From: Leptospira neocaledonica
Lineage (GTDB): Bacteria > Spirochaetota > Leptospiria > Leptospirales > Leptospiraceae
DNA: 64,000 bases
NCBI RefSeq assembly: GCF_002812205.1
Contig: NZ_NPEA01000008.1
Coordinates: 67,434 to 131,433, forward strand
Direction: 5' to 3'
Shown here: positions 17,682 through 27,146 of the stretch, one piece after another
Position numbering within the stretch: position 1 is the first letter of the stretch
Layout: every line of letters starts with the position of its first letter
The notes under the pieces: generated by a model
The model's input: only the letters and a program-made list of their open reading frames with translations
What the model was told of the DNA's origin: nothing
Database searches by the model: none
Made by a program: the position numbers and the translations under genes

Positions 17682-18593
17682 GTGGCCTCTCTCCAGGTAT
17701 CCGATCTTTCTAAATCCTATTTCGGGAAGGTTGCGATTTCCAATTTAAATTTTTCCATTCCTAAAAATAGGATTACCGGTTTACTCGGACCGAATGGTGC
17801 AGGTAAAACAACCGTGCTTAGAATACTTACCGGATTCGTGCAACCGGATCAAGGTTCCGTTCTTTTAGACGGAGTATCTTTAAAAAAAGATCCTCAAACT
17901 ATAAAACAGAGATTAGGTTATCTTCCTGAATCTTCCGCAATCTATCCGGAAATGACTGCGGGAGAATATTTGGATTTCCTTGGAAACGCAAGAGGAATGG
18001 AATCTTCCTTCTTTAAAAAAAGAAAAAAAGAAGTATTAGATATTTGTGATCTAAAATCCCAAACTTTCTCATTAACGGGAATTTTATCCAAAGGTACAAG
18101 ACAAAGATTGGCTTTGGCTGGCGCACTATTACACGATCCTGATTGGGTCGTTTTAGACGAGCCTAGCTCGGGCTTAGATCCCATCCAAATTTCTCATTTT
18201 AGAGAAATAGTCCGTAATTTAGGAAAAGATAAAATAGTTTTATTATCCACTCATATACTTTCGGAAGTGGAAGAAACCTGCGATCATGCCTTGGTTCTGC
18301 ATAAAGGAAATTTAGTTGCAGATCTTCCCGTTTCGGAATTCAAACGATCCGATTCGGTTCTTTTAAGCGCAAAAACGGAAAAAGAAACCTTGGAAAAAAT
18401 TTTTGAAGGTAAGAATATTCGAATTCTTTCTTCGGAAAAAGAAGGAGAATATTCGAAGTTCAGATTGGAATCTTCTTCTTTGAAACCTGAAGAAATTTTT
18501 GAGATCGTCCGAAAGGAGCCTTTTCCGATCTTAGAATTTAAAATTTCCCAAAAATCATTGGAATCCGTTTTTCAGGACCTGGTTTCCCGTTAA
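17682..18593 (+). CDS. ABC transporter ATP-binding protein (GldA-like)
   Basis: A 303-aa ABC ATPase. Walker A is GPNGAGKTT (about residues 36-44), the signature is LSKGTRQRLALAGALL (degenerate LSGGQ), Walker B is WVVLDEPSSGLD, and the switch His is in LLSTHILSE. A C-terminal extension (about 225-303) is as in ABC-2 exporters. It starts with GTG. It is the first gene of a four-gene operon with an ABC-2 permease, a GldG-like protein and a DUF4340 protein, the gene set called GldAFG in Bacteroidota. In spirochetes the exported substrate is unknown. Confidence 0.88.
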   Translation: MASLQVSDLSKSYFGKVAISNLNFSIPKNRITGLLGPNGAGKTTVLRILTGFVQPDQGSVLLDGVSLKKDPQTIKQRLGYLPESSAIYPEMTAGEYLDFLGNARGMESSFFKKRKKEVLDICDLKSQTFSLTGILSKGTRQRLALAGALLHDPDWVVLDEPSSGLDPIQISHFREIVRNLGKDKIVLLSTHILSEVEETCDHALVLHKGNLVADLPVSEFKRSDSVLLSAKTEKETLEKIFEGKNIRILSSEKEGEYSKFRLESSSLKPEEIFEIVRKEPFPILEFKISQKSLESVFQDLVSR

Positions 18594-18596
18594 GAT

Positions 18597-19343
18597 ATGA
18601 AACTTCTCACCTTACCTCCCGGACTTGTCGCTGTTTTTAAAAAAGAATGGGCCAGTTATTTTAATACTCCGATTGGTTACGTTTTCTCAATCCTTTACTT
18701 ATTCTTATCTTCCTTCTTATTCTTCTACGGATTGGGAGAAGGTTCTTTCTGGGATAGAAAGGTAGCCGGGATGGAAGAATACTTCGTATGGACCCCACTT
18801 CTATTCGTTGTATTTGTTCCTGCGATCACAATGAGGCTTTGGTCCGAAGAAAAAAGATCCGGAAGTTTAGAGATCTTATTCACTTTGCCAATCTCTAAAT
18901 GGGAAATTGTCGGTGCGAAATTTTTAGCTGCTTGGGTATTTTTAGGATTCACTGTTTGTTTAAGTGCCTCCATCCCGTTTTTTATCTGGGCATTCGGAGA
19001 TCTGGATCTAGGGATCGTATTTGCAGGATACTTAGGTTGTATATTGCTTGGCGGAGCTTATATCAGTCTCGGGATCTTTCTTTCTTCTTTTGGCAGAGAT
19101 CAGATCAGTTCTTATATTCTAACAGTCCTTGTTTGCCTTTTCTTTTTTCTATTAGGGACTCAACCCGTTCTGAAATTTTTCGGGAGCAGCCCTTCTGGAT
19201 TCGCGTATTTATTCGCTCTATCTTCCCATTTTGAATCCTTTCGTTTAGGAATTTTAGATCTTTCGGATACACTTTACTTTTTTAGTTTTATCTCAGGAAA
19301 TCTTGCAGGAAACGTTTTTTTTCTCAGGAGAAATTATCCATGA
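18597..19343 (+). CDS. ABC-2 type permease (GldF-like)
   Basis: A 248-aa membrane protein with about six helices. The N-terminal FKKEWASYFNTPIGYVFSILYLF and RLWSEEKRSGSLEILFTLPISKWEIV are hallmarks of the NosY/GldF ABC-2 permeases. It sits 3 bases after the ATPase gene. The stop overlaps the next ATG (ATGA), indicating translational coupling. It should form the membrane channel with the GldA-like ATPase. Confidence 0.88.
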   Translation: MKLLTLPPGLVAVFKKEWASYFNTPIGYVFSILYLFLSSFLFFYGLGEGSFWDRKVAGMEEYFVWTPLLFVVFVPAITMRLWSEEKRSGSLEILFTLPISKWEIVGAKFLAAWVFLGFTVCLSASIPFFIWAFGDLDLGIVFAGYLGCILLGGAYISLGIFLSSFGRDQISSYILTVLVCLFFFLLGTQPVLKFFGSSPSGFAYLFALSSHFESFRLGILDLSDTLYFFSFISGNLAGNVFFLRRNYP

Positions 19344-21010
19344 GAGAATTATTCCGTCCTCTATTAGAAATTTCTAAATCTCCTTGGTTTGGACTCACAA
19401 ACGGGATTTTACTTTTTATTTTGTTGAACGGAATTTTCTCCACAATTCCTTGTAAGTCGGATCTTTCTAGGTCCGGAAGATTTCAAATCACATCCAGCGC
19501 AATAAAAGTCCTAAAAGAATTGGATGATCCTCTCTATATAGATGCTTTTTATTCTTCGGAAATCCCTGGAGAATACAAGGCAAGAGCCGAACTCAGTAAA
19601 GAACTCTTGAAAGAGATTTCTAAGATCGGAAAGGAAAATGTTTCTCTGAGGTTTTATGATCCTTCTTCCTCGGAAGAAGACGCAAGAAAAGCTATGGAGT
19701 TAGGATTAGAACCTCAGATCTTACAACAAACTTCTAGGGACTCCGCCTCGGTCAAACAAGCGTTTATGGGAGTCGTTCTGACCTTAGGCCATAAAACGGA
19801 AATTTTATCTTTTGCATTCTTCACAGAAGACTTAGAATACCAGATCTTAAATTCAATTCGTAAGATGCAAAGACAGGATAAGGACTCGGGTATTGTTCTT
19901 TTAAAATCAGAAGGAAATCTTTCCTTCCAAGAACAGGTTCCCCCGAAAGATAGGATAGAAATTTTTGCTAAAAGAGTTCTAAGAGGCGAATACGGTCCGA
20001 TCTTAGAATTGGATCTGGAAACAGAAGATCTTCCTCCCGAAACTGAAATTGTGCTCTCGATAGGCGGTGGCCTTCTTCCTAAAAACGCAGAGAGAAAGTT
20101 AGACAAGTTTATTACAGAAGGAGGAAGTTTACTCCTTCTCGCCAAAACAATGGAATTCAAAACAAACTCGGAAAGAGGAAGTTTTGGTCTTCTCTCTGGT
20201 GATCTTGGAGCAGGACTTGCTCAGAAAAATCCTGACTCAGAAGAGATGATCCGATTTTTAGAACATTATGGAATTCGAATAAATCATGATATTGTTTTAG
20301 AACCGGATCATTCTCTTCCAATGGGCTCTGTAATCGAAATTGAGCCTGGAGTTTTAGGAAAATATCCTTACCCACCTTGGATTGTTCCAGACCAAAAATC
20401 CGGAAGTTTAGATCCAAATAGCCCCTTTACTAAAAACCAAGAGAGTCTTTTAATTCCTTGGTCTTCTAGTCTGAACGTTCTACCCGAAAAACAGAAAGAC
20501 GTACAATTTACCATATTAGCGAAAAGTGGCCCGGACGCAGAATCCAGGACGGAGCCGATTTCCTTAGGAGAAAAACAAATCCTTTCTACTCCGATCCAAC
20601 CGAACGGTGGACCATTTCTTTTAGGAGTTATTGCAGAAGGAAAATTTACTTCTTATTTCTCTGATCAAAAAGTAGGGTTTAAAAACTCAAATGTACCTGC
20701 CAAAAACAGACCAGCTAAAACCGGCAGAATTTTAGTATTCGGTTCTCCTTATCTAGTTTCCGATCTTTTGGCATTTCCTGAATTTTCGGAAATTCTAAAA
20801 AACTCCAATATTCCATTTTTATTAAATTCGATCGATATACTCAGAGGAGAGACTGACCTTTTAGAAGTTCGTTCCAAACAGTCTGCTGTCCTAAAGCTGA
20901 AACCTTTGCCCTTCTTCTTAGAGACTACAATCAGCTTATTTCATTTATTCCTGGTTCCGGGTTTATTAGCTCTTTATGCTTTTCGAAGATTAAAAAGAAG
21001 GAACGGATGA
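19340..21010 (+). CDS. GldG-like ABC-type transport accessory protein
   Basis: A 556-aa protein with one N-terminal membrane segment (about residues 17-34) and one C-terminal segment (about 527-548) enclosing a large extracytoplasmic region. The beginning of that region (ITSSAIKVLKELDDPLYIDAFYS) is characteristic of the GldG / DUF4350-like family. The middle is glutamine-amidotransferase-like (LSIGGGLLPKNAERKLDKFI). Such proteins accompany GldA/GldF; the role is probably substrate binding or scaffolding in the periplasm. It overlaps both neighbours by 4 bp. Confidence 0.82.
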   Translation: MRELFRPLLEISKSPWFGLTNGILLFILLNGIFSTIPCKSDLSRSGRFQITSSAIKVLKELDDPLYIDAFYSSEIPGEYKARAELSKELLKEISKIGKENVSLRFYDPSSSEEDARKAMELGLEPQILQQTSRDSASVKQAFMGVVLTLGHKTEILSFAFFTEDLEYQILNSIRKMQRQDKDSGIVLLKSEGNLSFQEQVPPKDRIEIFAKRVLRGEYGPILELDLETEDLPPETEIVLSIGGGLLPKNAERKLDKFITEGGSLLLLAKTMEFKTNSERGSFGLLSGDLGAGLAQKNPDSEEMIRFLEHYGIRINHDIVLEPDHSLPMGSVIEIEPGVLGKYPYPPWIVPDQKSGSLDPNSPFTKNQESLLIPWSSSLNVLPEKQKDVQFTILAKSGPDAESRTEPISLGEKQILSTPIQPNGGPFLLGVIAEGKFTSYFSDQKVGFKNSNVPAKNRPAKTGRILVFGSPYLVSDLLAFPEFSEILKNSNIPFLLNSIDILRGETDLLEVRSKQSAVLKLKPLPFFLETTISLFHLFLVPGLLALYAFRRLKRRNG

Positions 21011-22011
21011 TGGATTTTTCAAAATATTCGAACCTTCTCCGCAACACCCACAAAGAAAATCCGCAAATCCTATTATTTTTCGGGAATATATTACTAGCCA
21101 TTCTACTTTTGATCGCAAAGGATCCTTGGGATTGGTTCAAAAAGACTTATCAAAATTCAGAAAGTTTCTACAAGATCAAATCGGAAGAGATCCAGACGAT
21201 TATCAGCGGAAGAAAAGGACAAGAAAGTATCCTGAACCGAAATCTGGACGGATGGACTGTTCAGTTACCTTCTCAGTTAGTACTGCCGGGAGATTCCGCA
21301 AGAATTGAAGAATTGATCCAAACTTGTTTACATTTACGTAAATTTACTTTGCTCTCCGAATCCAATTCAGTCTCTAAAGAAGAATTCGGATTAGGTGGAG
21401 ATGAACCCATATTAGAACTTAAAGATGTTTCCGGAAATTCTCTAGGAAAAATTTTAGTAGGCGCTCCAGTCAGAAAAGGTTCCGGGACCTATGTTTTGGA
21501 TGACAAGAACCAAATTTGGTTGGTAAAGGAAAATTTAAAATCGGTTACAGGAGGAGGAAAATTAGATTTTTTCCTGAGTAGATCCTTAGTTCCGCCCTTC
21601 CCTATGAGAGAGAAAGTTTCAGAGATACGAATCTCAGGACTTTCTTCCATAAATTTCACATTAAGTAAACAAGCTGAAAATTGGATCTTAAAAACTTCCG
21701 GTGGGCAGATTATAGCGTCTTCAGAAGAAGTAGAAAACTATTTAGAAGAGATCAAAAAACTAAGCGCAGACGAAGTTCTTTTGGGGAGGTCGGAAGAATA
21801 TTCTGCAGTTCCAAAAGATCGGAATTTTAAAATAGAGATCGTTACCGTAACGGATCGTTACGTAGTTTCTCCCATTGGACTGACCAAATTAGGAAGTTAT
21901 GTTTTTCAGAGAGAAGGTTTAAGTTACAGATTGGTCTTGGATCCCTGGAATCTGGAAAGGATCCTACAAAAAGATCTTGCCGACTTTTCTAGCAGGTTTC
22001 CTTCTCCCTAA
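21007..22011 (+). CDS. DUF4340 domain protein
   Basis: A 334-aa protein with an N-terminal membrane anchor (about residues 21-37) and a repetitive beta-rich extracytoplasmic region of the DUF4340 type. Examples are the segments ILNRNLDGWTVQLP, FGLGGDEPILELKDVSG and TYVLDDKNQIWLV, with a second domain from about residue 200. DUF4340 proteins regularly end GldAFG-like operons. The start overlaps the previous stop (ATGATGG). Function is unknown beyond this association. Confidence 0.82.
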   Translation: MMDFSKYSNLLRNTHKENPQILLFFGNILLAILLLIAKDPWDWFKKTYQNSESFYKIKSEEIQTIISGRKGQESILNRNLDGWTVQLPSQLVLPGDSARIEELIQTCLHLRKFTLLSESNSVSKEEFGLGGDEPILELKDVSGNSLGKILVGAPVRKGSGTYVLDDKNQIWLVKENLKSVTGGGKLDFFLSRSLVPPFPMREKVSEIRISGLSSINFTLSKQAENWILKTSGGQIIASSEEVENYLEEIKKLSADEVLLGRSEEYSAVPKDRNFKIEIVTVTDRYVVSPIGLTKLGSYVFQREGLSYRLVLDPWNLERILQKDLADFSSRFPSP

Positions 22012-22089
22012 TCACCTCTGAATCAATGGTTGACACTCCGAGGGGATAAAAGTTTCCTTCCTTAATACTATAACCTATAAGGAATTCGT

Positions 22090-22848
22090 ATGGCATTAAT
22101 CGAAGAATTGGATCAGCAGGGGAATTTTCTATTTCGCTGGAGATCTTATATACCGGGATTTATTCTTCTTCTTTGTCTATACTCCTTAAGCAAATTCGAA
22201 TTTTTAGAAGATTCTTACGAGACTAACCTATACTATGCAGCGGCTTGTTTCGTGGTAAGTTTACTCGGTCTAGCGGTTCGTTGTTTTGTGATCGGTTACG
22301 CTCCAGCCCGCACTTCCGGTAGAAATACCAAAGAACAAGTAGCGGATGTGGTCAACCAAGAGGGAATTTATTCTCTCGTTCGCCACCCTCTTTACTTAGG
22401 AAATTTCCTAATGTATTTAGGACCGGTCCTGTACTTCAGAGATGTACCTTTACTTATAGTTTTCTCTTTATTTTTCGGATTCTATTATGAAAGAATAATG
22501 TTCGCAGAAGAAAAATTCTTAAGAGATAAGTTCGGACAGGATTATCTTAATTGGGCAGATAAGATCCCTGCATTCATTCCTAAATTTTCAGGTTATGTAA
22601 AACCTAAACTTGGTTTTTCTTTCAGAAACATTCTAAAAAGAGAATATCCGAGCTTATTCGGAATTTTAGTGATCTTCGTTATATTCGACTATGCTGCAAG
22701 TTTCAAAATTGGATTCGGAGATTGGAAAGAGCCTTGGGCAGTGATTACTGAGCCTCAGATCTGGGCATTCGGCATAGGGGCAGCATTCTATACAATTGTT
22801 AGAATTATAGTAAAGACCACCAAGTGGCTCGTGGTAGAAGGCAGATAA
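22090..22848 (+). CDS. Isoprenylcysteine carboxyl methyltransferase-like membrane methyltransferase (possible LmtA)
   Basis: A 252-aa integral membrane enzyme with about five helices. The SAM-binding and active-site core is recognisable: GIYSLVRHPLYLGNFLMYLG (about residues 95-114) and, after two helices, YERIMFAEEKFLRDKFG. L. interrogans LmtA, the lipid A 1-phosphate methyltransferase, belongs to this family, and size and layout fit, but phospholipid or prenyl methyltransferases look similar. AAGGA precedes the ATG. A perfect TTGACA occurs at about 22030 but no matching -10 is clear. It stands alone after the DUF4340 gene. Confidence 0.7.
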   Translation: MALIEELDQQGNFLFRWRSYIPGFILLLCLYSLSKFEFLEDSYETNLYYAAACFVVSLLGLAVRCFVIGYAPARTSGRNTKEQVADVVNQEGIYSLVRHPLYLGNFLMYLGPVLYFRDVPLLIVFSLFFGFYYERIMFAEEKFLRDKFGQDYLNWADKIPAFIPKFSGYVKPKLGFSFRNILKREYPSLFGILVIFVIFDYAASFKIGFGDWKEPWAVITEPQIWAFGIGAAFYTIVRIIVKTTKWLVVEGR

Positions 22849-22868
22849 TTTACTACCTTCTCTTCTTC

Positions 22869-23588
22869 TTAAGCGTTAGAAGTATATTCCAGATAAGATT
22901 TGAATTTTTCCCCGTCCTTGGTCAAAAAGATCGGGGTCGGGTATTCTCTTTTTAAAGGAAGTAATGCAAAACCTTGGTCGTAAAAAACGATCTTCTCCAC
23001 TTCATTCAGTTTATAACTAAATTCTGAATTTCTAGCCTGGAAAGTAAATCCACCTGGAATTTCTCTAATACTTCCCTTTCCCATTCTTCTAAAACCTTTT
23101 AAAGTTTCTGGACGGATCTTTTCTTGTAATGCCTCGTAAGGTAATCTTCCGGAAAGGTCTAGGAATAATACTCCTTCCATAGACCATTCTTCTTCTTTAG
23201 GGATTCTAGGTTGGGTGCGCTCAGGTTCGGTTACCATTTCCAAAATTTCTCCCCTTTTTGTTTCTTCCCAAATTTCAGTTCCTGATTCTTCTTGCTCGAA
23301 AGTCTCTGGCTCCGCCTTTTCAGCTTCCATTCTTTGTCTTTCGGAAAGAGGACGAATTTTTCTTTCTTCTGCGAATGCAGAATCCATTTGAGAATAGGAT
23401 TCCGAACGCCCTTGTCTTTTCAGAGAAGCTAAAGATCCTTCAGAAATTTTTTTCTCTCTTACAGGAGGAAGGTTTCCTTTGGGATATGAGCCAGCACTAA
23501 ACTCTTTTTTAGAATTTGGCTGGAAGGAAACATAAATAAAGCAGAGGATTCCTACTAAAATAAGTGCTAAGGCGATATAGAGCATCAT
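22869..23588 (-). CDS. Membrane-anchored hypothetical protein
   Basis: A 239-aa protein I do not recognise. It has one N-terminal transmembrane helix (residues 3-22), a long charged, probably disordered linker rich in Glu, Lys and Arg (about 25-135), and a compact C-terminal domain of about 100 residues (from MEGVLFLDLSGRLPY to YLEYTSNA). The positively charged stretch after the helix suggests the C-terminal domain is cytoplasmic. It is divergent from the PpiD-like gene. The single-frame integrity and codon use make it convincing as a gene. Confidence 0.7.
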   Translation of the reverse strand: MMLYIALALILVGILCFIYVSFQPNSKKEFSAGSYPKGNLPPVREKKISEGSLASLKRQGRSESYSQMDSAFAEERKIRPLSERQRMEAEKAEPETFEQEESGTEIWEETKRGEILEMVTEPERTQPRIPKEEEWSMEGVLFLDLSGRLPYEALQEKIRPETLKGFRRMGKGSIREIPGGFTFQARNSEFSYKLNEVEKIVFYDQGFALLPLKREYPTPIFLTKDGEKFKSYLEYTSNA

Positions 23589-23692
23589 TATATGTATCTA
23601 TCGGATTCGTCCGTTTCTGAAGCATTTTTCGGGCGGTTTTTCTCCTTTACAGATTCCAGGCGCGGCCCAGTCTTCCTTGTGAACGTAGTTTT

Positions 23693-24910
23693 ATGACAAA
23701 TCCAGACGGAATTTCAATTAGAGATATTTTATTCAAAGTCGGATCGGCAGTTTTTTTAGGAATTCTTGTCCTGATGCTGATCATCATGCTTTTAAAGCCG
23801 GATGTGGAACAAGTAGGTATAGATATGCTCGCCGGAAAGGCAAGCATCACCATGGGAAGTATTGACGACCAAAGTGTCCCAATAGACTCATTCAATGCAG
23901 CTAAAAGATTTTGTATCCAGATGTACCAAGGACAAGGCTCCGAGGCACTTTGGGCAGACTGTGCCTTCCAATCTTTAAAAGGCCAATATATCTTCCGCAA
24001 GATTGGAAATGCGGTAGGTTTCACGATTACTGAAGAATCCGAACGCACGGCTCTATGGGAAGAAGCTAAAAAAGTTTCTAAAAATTCTCTCCAAGGCGCA
24101 GGATATTCCGAAGAAGACCTGAAAAAACCGGAAGAAATTTATCGTCAGTTCCTCCAGCAGGCACCTCTACGCTTTAGGATTGATTATAAAGTGTCCCAGG
24201 CTCTTTTCCAAAACTTTCTTCCGACTGAGATCCGACGCACGGACGGAGAATTAAATATACTCTCCGAAACTTCCGGTGCCAGAGTGGACCTGGACGCAGT
24301 TTTATATACTGAAGAAGACCTAGTCAAAGCTTCCGAAAGAAATCTGGAACCTACAGACGTACAACTAAAAGAGTTGTACGATAAAGAATCCTCGGATCCG
24401 AACACCCTAAAAGGAAAAGACGGCAAACCGGTTCCGTTTGAAGAAAGAAAAACCGTTTTAAGAAGTAAGTTTTTATTAGAAGCACGCAAAAACTCTTTAG
24501 AGTCATTAAAATCAAAACTAGTCGCTCTACAAAACGAGCCTGACGGTTTACAAAAGATCGCTACACTTTTAGGAAGACAAACTGTTTCACTTAGAAACAA
24601 GTCTCTTTCCGATCTGAAAAAAATCAGCGTTGGTAAAGATGTATTCTCTTTGAGTTCCGACAAAAAATTCTTACAGGATTTGAGCCTTCCAGGTTTGACC
24701 CAAAAGAAAAACATCGGACCATACAGAGAGGGAGAAAAATACGCGATTGTTTCCTTCTCCGGAGTCAAATTAGGAACTCCTGATCCAACATTCCTGAGAA
24801 CCAGGGACAGTGGACCAATACTTACTGCAATACTCATGGAAATTCCACAATCCCTAGAGGAAAGTATCAAAGTCGAACGAGCATCCGTTAGATCCGTTTC
24901 GGAGGAATAA
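23693..24910 (+). CDS. PpiD/SurA-like membrane-anchored chaperone
   Basis: A 405-aa protein with one N-terminal transmembrane helix (about residues 17-33) and a periplasmic region resembling SurA_N/PpiD. VDLDAVLYTEEDLVKASERN and LEPTDVQLKELYDKESSD copy the PpiD pattern of a strand followed by a helical 'vtdeelk..Y' segment. I cannot find a clear parvulin active-site domain, so it may be a chaperone without isomerase activity. Its stop overlaps the cheX start (TAATG), so the two are translationally coupled despite unrelated roles. Confidence 0.65.
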   Translation: MTNPDGISIRDILFKVGSAVFLGILVLMLIIMLLKPDVEQVGIDMLAGKASITMGSIDDQSVPIDSFNAAKRFCIQMYQGQGSEALWADCAFQSLKGQYIFRKIGNAVGFTITEESERTALWEEAKKVSKNSLQGAGYSEEDLKKPEEIYRQFLQQAPLRFRIDYKVSQALFQNFLPTEIRRTDGELNILSETSGARVDLDAVLYTEEDLVKASERNLEPTDVQLKELYDKESSDPNTLKGKDGKPVPFEERKTVLRSKFLLEARKNSLESLKSKLVALQNEPDGLQKIATLLGRQTVSLRNKSLSDLKKISVGKDVFSLSSDKKFLQDLSLPGLTQKKNIGPYREGEKYAIVSFSGVKLGTPDPTFLRTRDSGPILTAILMEIPQSLEESIKVERASVRSVSEE

Positions 24911-25374
24911 TGCAAATCCGCGCCGAGTTAGTAAACCCTTTCCTGGAAGCAGCTACAATCGTCTTCCGGGATATATTACAGACCGACCTGATCCGTGGAA
25001 AGATCGGGATCAAAGACACTCCGGAAACCAATCTGGAACTTGCGATCATCATTGGAGTTTTAGGAACGTTTAACGGAGAAGTGATCTACGGTTTAAACTA
25101 CGACGCGGCTTATAAAATTTCCAAAAAGCTGATGCCCGGTATGAGTGACGACGATATCAAAAATGAATATAAAGATATCTTAGGTGAGATCGCAAACATG
25201 ACCACAGGTAACGCGATGAATATTTTCGCAACCGCAGGTCAGTCTATTGAAATCACCGCTCCGAATATCGTGGATGCAAAAAATGAAACGATCAAGATCC
25301 CTAAAAAACAAGCTCTTGGGATCAGTCTATTTTCCAAATTCGGAAAATTAGAAGTAAACGTAGCCTTAACTTAA
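24910..25374 (+). CDS. cheX: CheX-type chemotaxis phosphatase
   Basis: A 154-aa CheC/CheX/FliY-family protein that would dephosphorylate CheY-P. The catalytic helix signature E-X2-N is seen in DILGEIANMTTGNAM. The two-fold layout typical of CheX (long N-terminal helix VNPFLEAATIVF, central beta sheet, one catalytic helix) is consistent. In spirochetes CheX is the main CheY phosphatase controlling flagellar switching. It is coupled to the upstream PpiD-like gene and overlaps the convergent TPR gene by 4 bp. Confidence 0.9.
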   Translation: MQIRAELVNPFLEAATIVFRDILQTDLIRGKIGIKDTPETNLELAIIIGVLGTFNGEVIYGLNYDAAYKISKKLMPGMSDDDIKNEYKDILGEIANMTTGNAMNIFATAGQSIEITAPNIVDAKNETIKIPKKQALGISLFSKFGKLEVNVALT

Positions 25375-26348
25375 AGATCGCTTTTCGCGAAAGATTCCAT
25401 TTCCGTTCTCAAGGGGGAAAACACTCCTTGGGATTCGGAATGTGACTTATCCAAATATTTTTTCAAAAAACGTTTAGCCCATTCCCCTTCCCCCGCCTTA
25501 TAGCTGGATTTAAAGAGTAAATAAGCTCCCAGTTCCTTTTCTTCTCTTTGTCTTTTGAATTCCCTGGAGTTTGCATCTTCCGCATTCGGAAAAGTTTTAC
25601 CAAAACGATTCCAAAAATCCATAAGATAACCACGAGCATCCGAATATCTTCCCATCCTAAAAAGCATATCACCTAATTGTAATAACGCCCGGGATTTATA
25701 TTCTCCTTCACCTTCTGTTGCGGTTCTGAGCAGAATAGACTCTGCTTCCGAATTTTTTCCCTGAGCCCTAAGCGATCTTGCAGTCTCTAGAGAAGTTTTC
25801 CATCTGGAATCGTCTTCTGCCGGAGCTTCCGCATTCGACTCGAGAGCCTTTGTATTTTCTAATTTAGATAATTCTAATTTTGCCTGAGAGCTTGCAGTTC
25901 CTTCTGTAGAAGCAGCCTTTCCGAATTCTTCTTTGGCTGCGTCTTTTTGTCCGTTTCTAAGACGTAAAAGTCCTCTTTCATAAGCAGCACGACTCGGATC
26001 GCTGACTTCCTTCTTCTTGCCGTTCTTTTTATCTTTTTTCTCTGTAAGATTCGGAAGTTTTGTTTTCCTTTCTTTTGCAGGTTCAGTAAAAATTTGTTTT
26101 GTTTCTGCGACCTTTGGCTCTTCACCTGCAACAGTCATATTTTCAGAAACTATTTCTGGTCCAGTCGTTTGTTCCGATTTTTCTTCCGAGACTACGGAAC
26201 TCGCATCAATCGGAGGAAGTGGTTCGTCCGGAGAAGTTCTGCTAGAGGAAAAACTTCCCTCAGCCGGTTCTGGGATGGGCAGAGGAAAATCCGCTGCCAG
26301 ATTTCCCGCGAAAAGTAGAATACTTAAAGAAATTAGAATATATTTCAT
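25371..26348 (-). CDS. Secreted TPR protein, YbgF/CpoB-like layout
   Basis: A 325-aa exported protein. It has a signal peptide (MKYILISLSILLFAGNLAA), a long low-complexity Ser/Glu/Lys/Pro linker (about residues 25-130), then TPR-like repeats (YERGLLRLRNGQKDAAKEEF, SLRAQGKNSEAESILLRT, QLGDMLFRMGRYSDARGYL). A signal peptide with linker and C-terminal TPRs resembles periplasmic CpoB/YbgF, but no Tol-Pal genes are nearby. The ATG at 26348 has GGGGAG 7 bases upstream; the frame runs further upstream but only through the previous gene. It is the second gene of a tight pair. Confidence 0.75.
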   Translation of the reverse strand: MKYILISLSILLFAGNLAADFPLPIPEPAEGSFSSSRTSPDEPLPPIDASSVVSEEKSEQTTGPEIVSENMTVAGEEPKVAETKQIFTEPAKERKTKLPNLTEKKDKKNGKKKEVSDPSRAAYERGLLRLRNGQKDAAKEEFGKAASTEGTASSQAKLELSKLENTKALESNAEAPAEDDSRWKTSLETARSLRAQGKNSEAESILLRTATEGEGEYKSRALLQLGDMLFRMGRYSDARGYLMDFWNRFGKTFPNAEDANSREFKRQREEKELGAYLLFKSSYKAGEGEWAKRFLKKYLDKSHSESQGVFSPLRTEMESFAKSDL

Positions 26349-26349
26349 C

Positions 26350-26955
26350 TCATTCTCCCCTAGGCCTTTGTTCTTTTCTTGGAGGGCGACTGAGTCTGGA
26401 TTCTTCCTTTTCTGCAGGAAGCTCTCTATTAGGCTGTTTTGTACTCGGTTCCAAACGAGGAGAATCAGATCCTTTATCATTCGGAGCAACATCCTCTCGA
26501 GCAGGTCTTTCGTTTTCTGTTGGGAAGAAAACTCTCGAATCTCCATCTTTCATTTTAGAATTACGGATCGTGTCCGACTCTTCTAATTCAGGTTTCGGGG
26601 AAGAAGGTTCCGTCTTCGGTTTATCCAAAGAATATCTTTCAATGTCTAGAGAAGAACTCCCAGTCTCTGAATAAGAAGGATCGCTCCATCTTACGTCCTT
26701 TCTTTTCCGATTATATTCTCTTTCTATATCTTCTAAAAATAATGCCTTACGATCCAGTTCTTTGGCCTGGTCCTCTTCTCCCGCCATCGCCAAACCTTTT
26801 TGGAAACTAAACCAAGCTAAGACGACTCCAACGAGGACTGCCAAAGCAAGCGCTGCATTACCGATCGTCTTTACCACTTTTGGAGGAAGATTTCCCAGAA
26901 CCTGGTCTATAGATACCCTGATATTGGTTAAAATGGAGAATGGGTTGAATGCCAT
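26350..26955 (-). CDS. Single-pass membrane protein with disordered tail
   Basis: A 201-aa protein. The N-terminal 30 residues are amphipathic, a transmembrane helix spans about 33-51 (AALALAVLVGVVLAWFSF), a charged coiled segment follows (QAKELDRKALFLEDIEREYN), and the last 110 residues are Pro/Ser/Glu/Arg-rich and probably disordered. I recognise no family. Its TGA stop is one base from the ATG of the secreted TPR protein (TGAGATG), so the two form a translationally coupled pair and may act together at the envelope. Confidence 0.7.
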   Translation of the reverse strand: MAFNPFSILTNIRVSIDQVLGNLPPKVVKTIGNAALALAVLVGVVLAWFSFQKGLAMAGEEDQAKELDRKALFLEDIEREYNRKRKDVRWSDPSYSETGSSSLDIERYSLDKPKTEPSSPKPELEESDTIRNSKMKDGDSRVFFPTENERPAREDVAPNDKGSDSPRLEPSTKQPNRELPAEKEESRLSRPPRKEQRPRGE

Positions 26956-27146
26956 AGTATTACCCTAGGATCATCGGTCGTTTCGCCCGGTTTTTCAAGG
27001 ACATAATTTTTGAAAAAAGGAAGGGAAATTTGAAGTTTGTAGTAACTTCGACAAACCTGAGCTGGTCTGAAAATAAGCCAATTTAGGAGTTTTTTTCATC
27101 CTCAGGCATTAAGTCTTTTTACAGGTTTTCGATTGTAAAAAATAGG

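Noticed and set aside
19714..20160. 148-codon antisense frame in the GldG-like gene
   Set aside because: Shadow frame with Ser-rich composition typical of antisense reading.
24184..24915. 243-codon antisense frame across the PpiD-like gene
   Set aside because: Long but Ser/Phe/Leu-rich, no ribosome site; the plus-strand gene is convincing and coupled to cheX.
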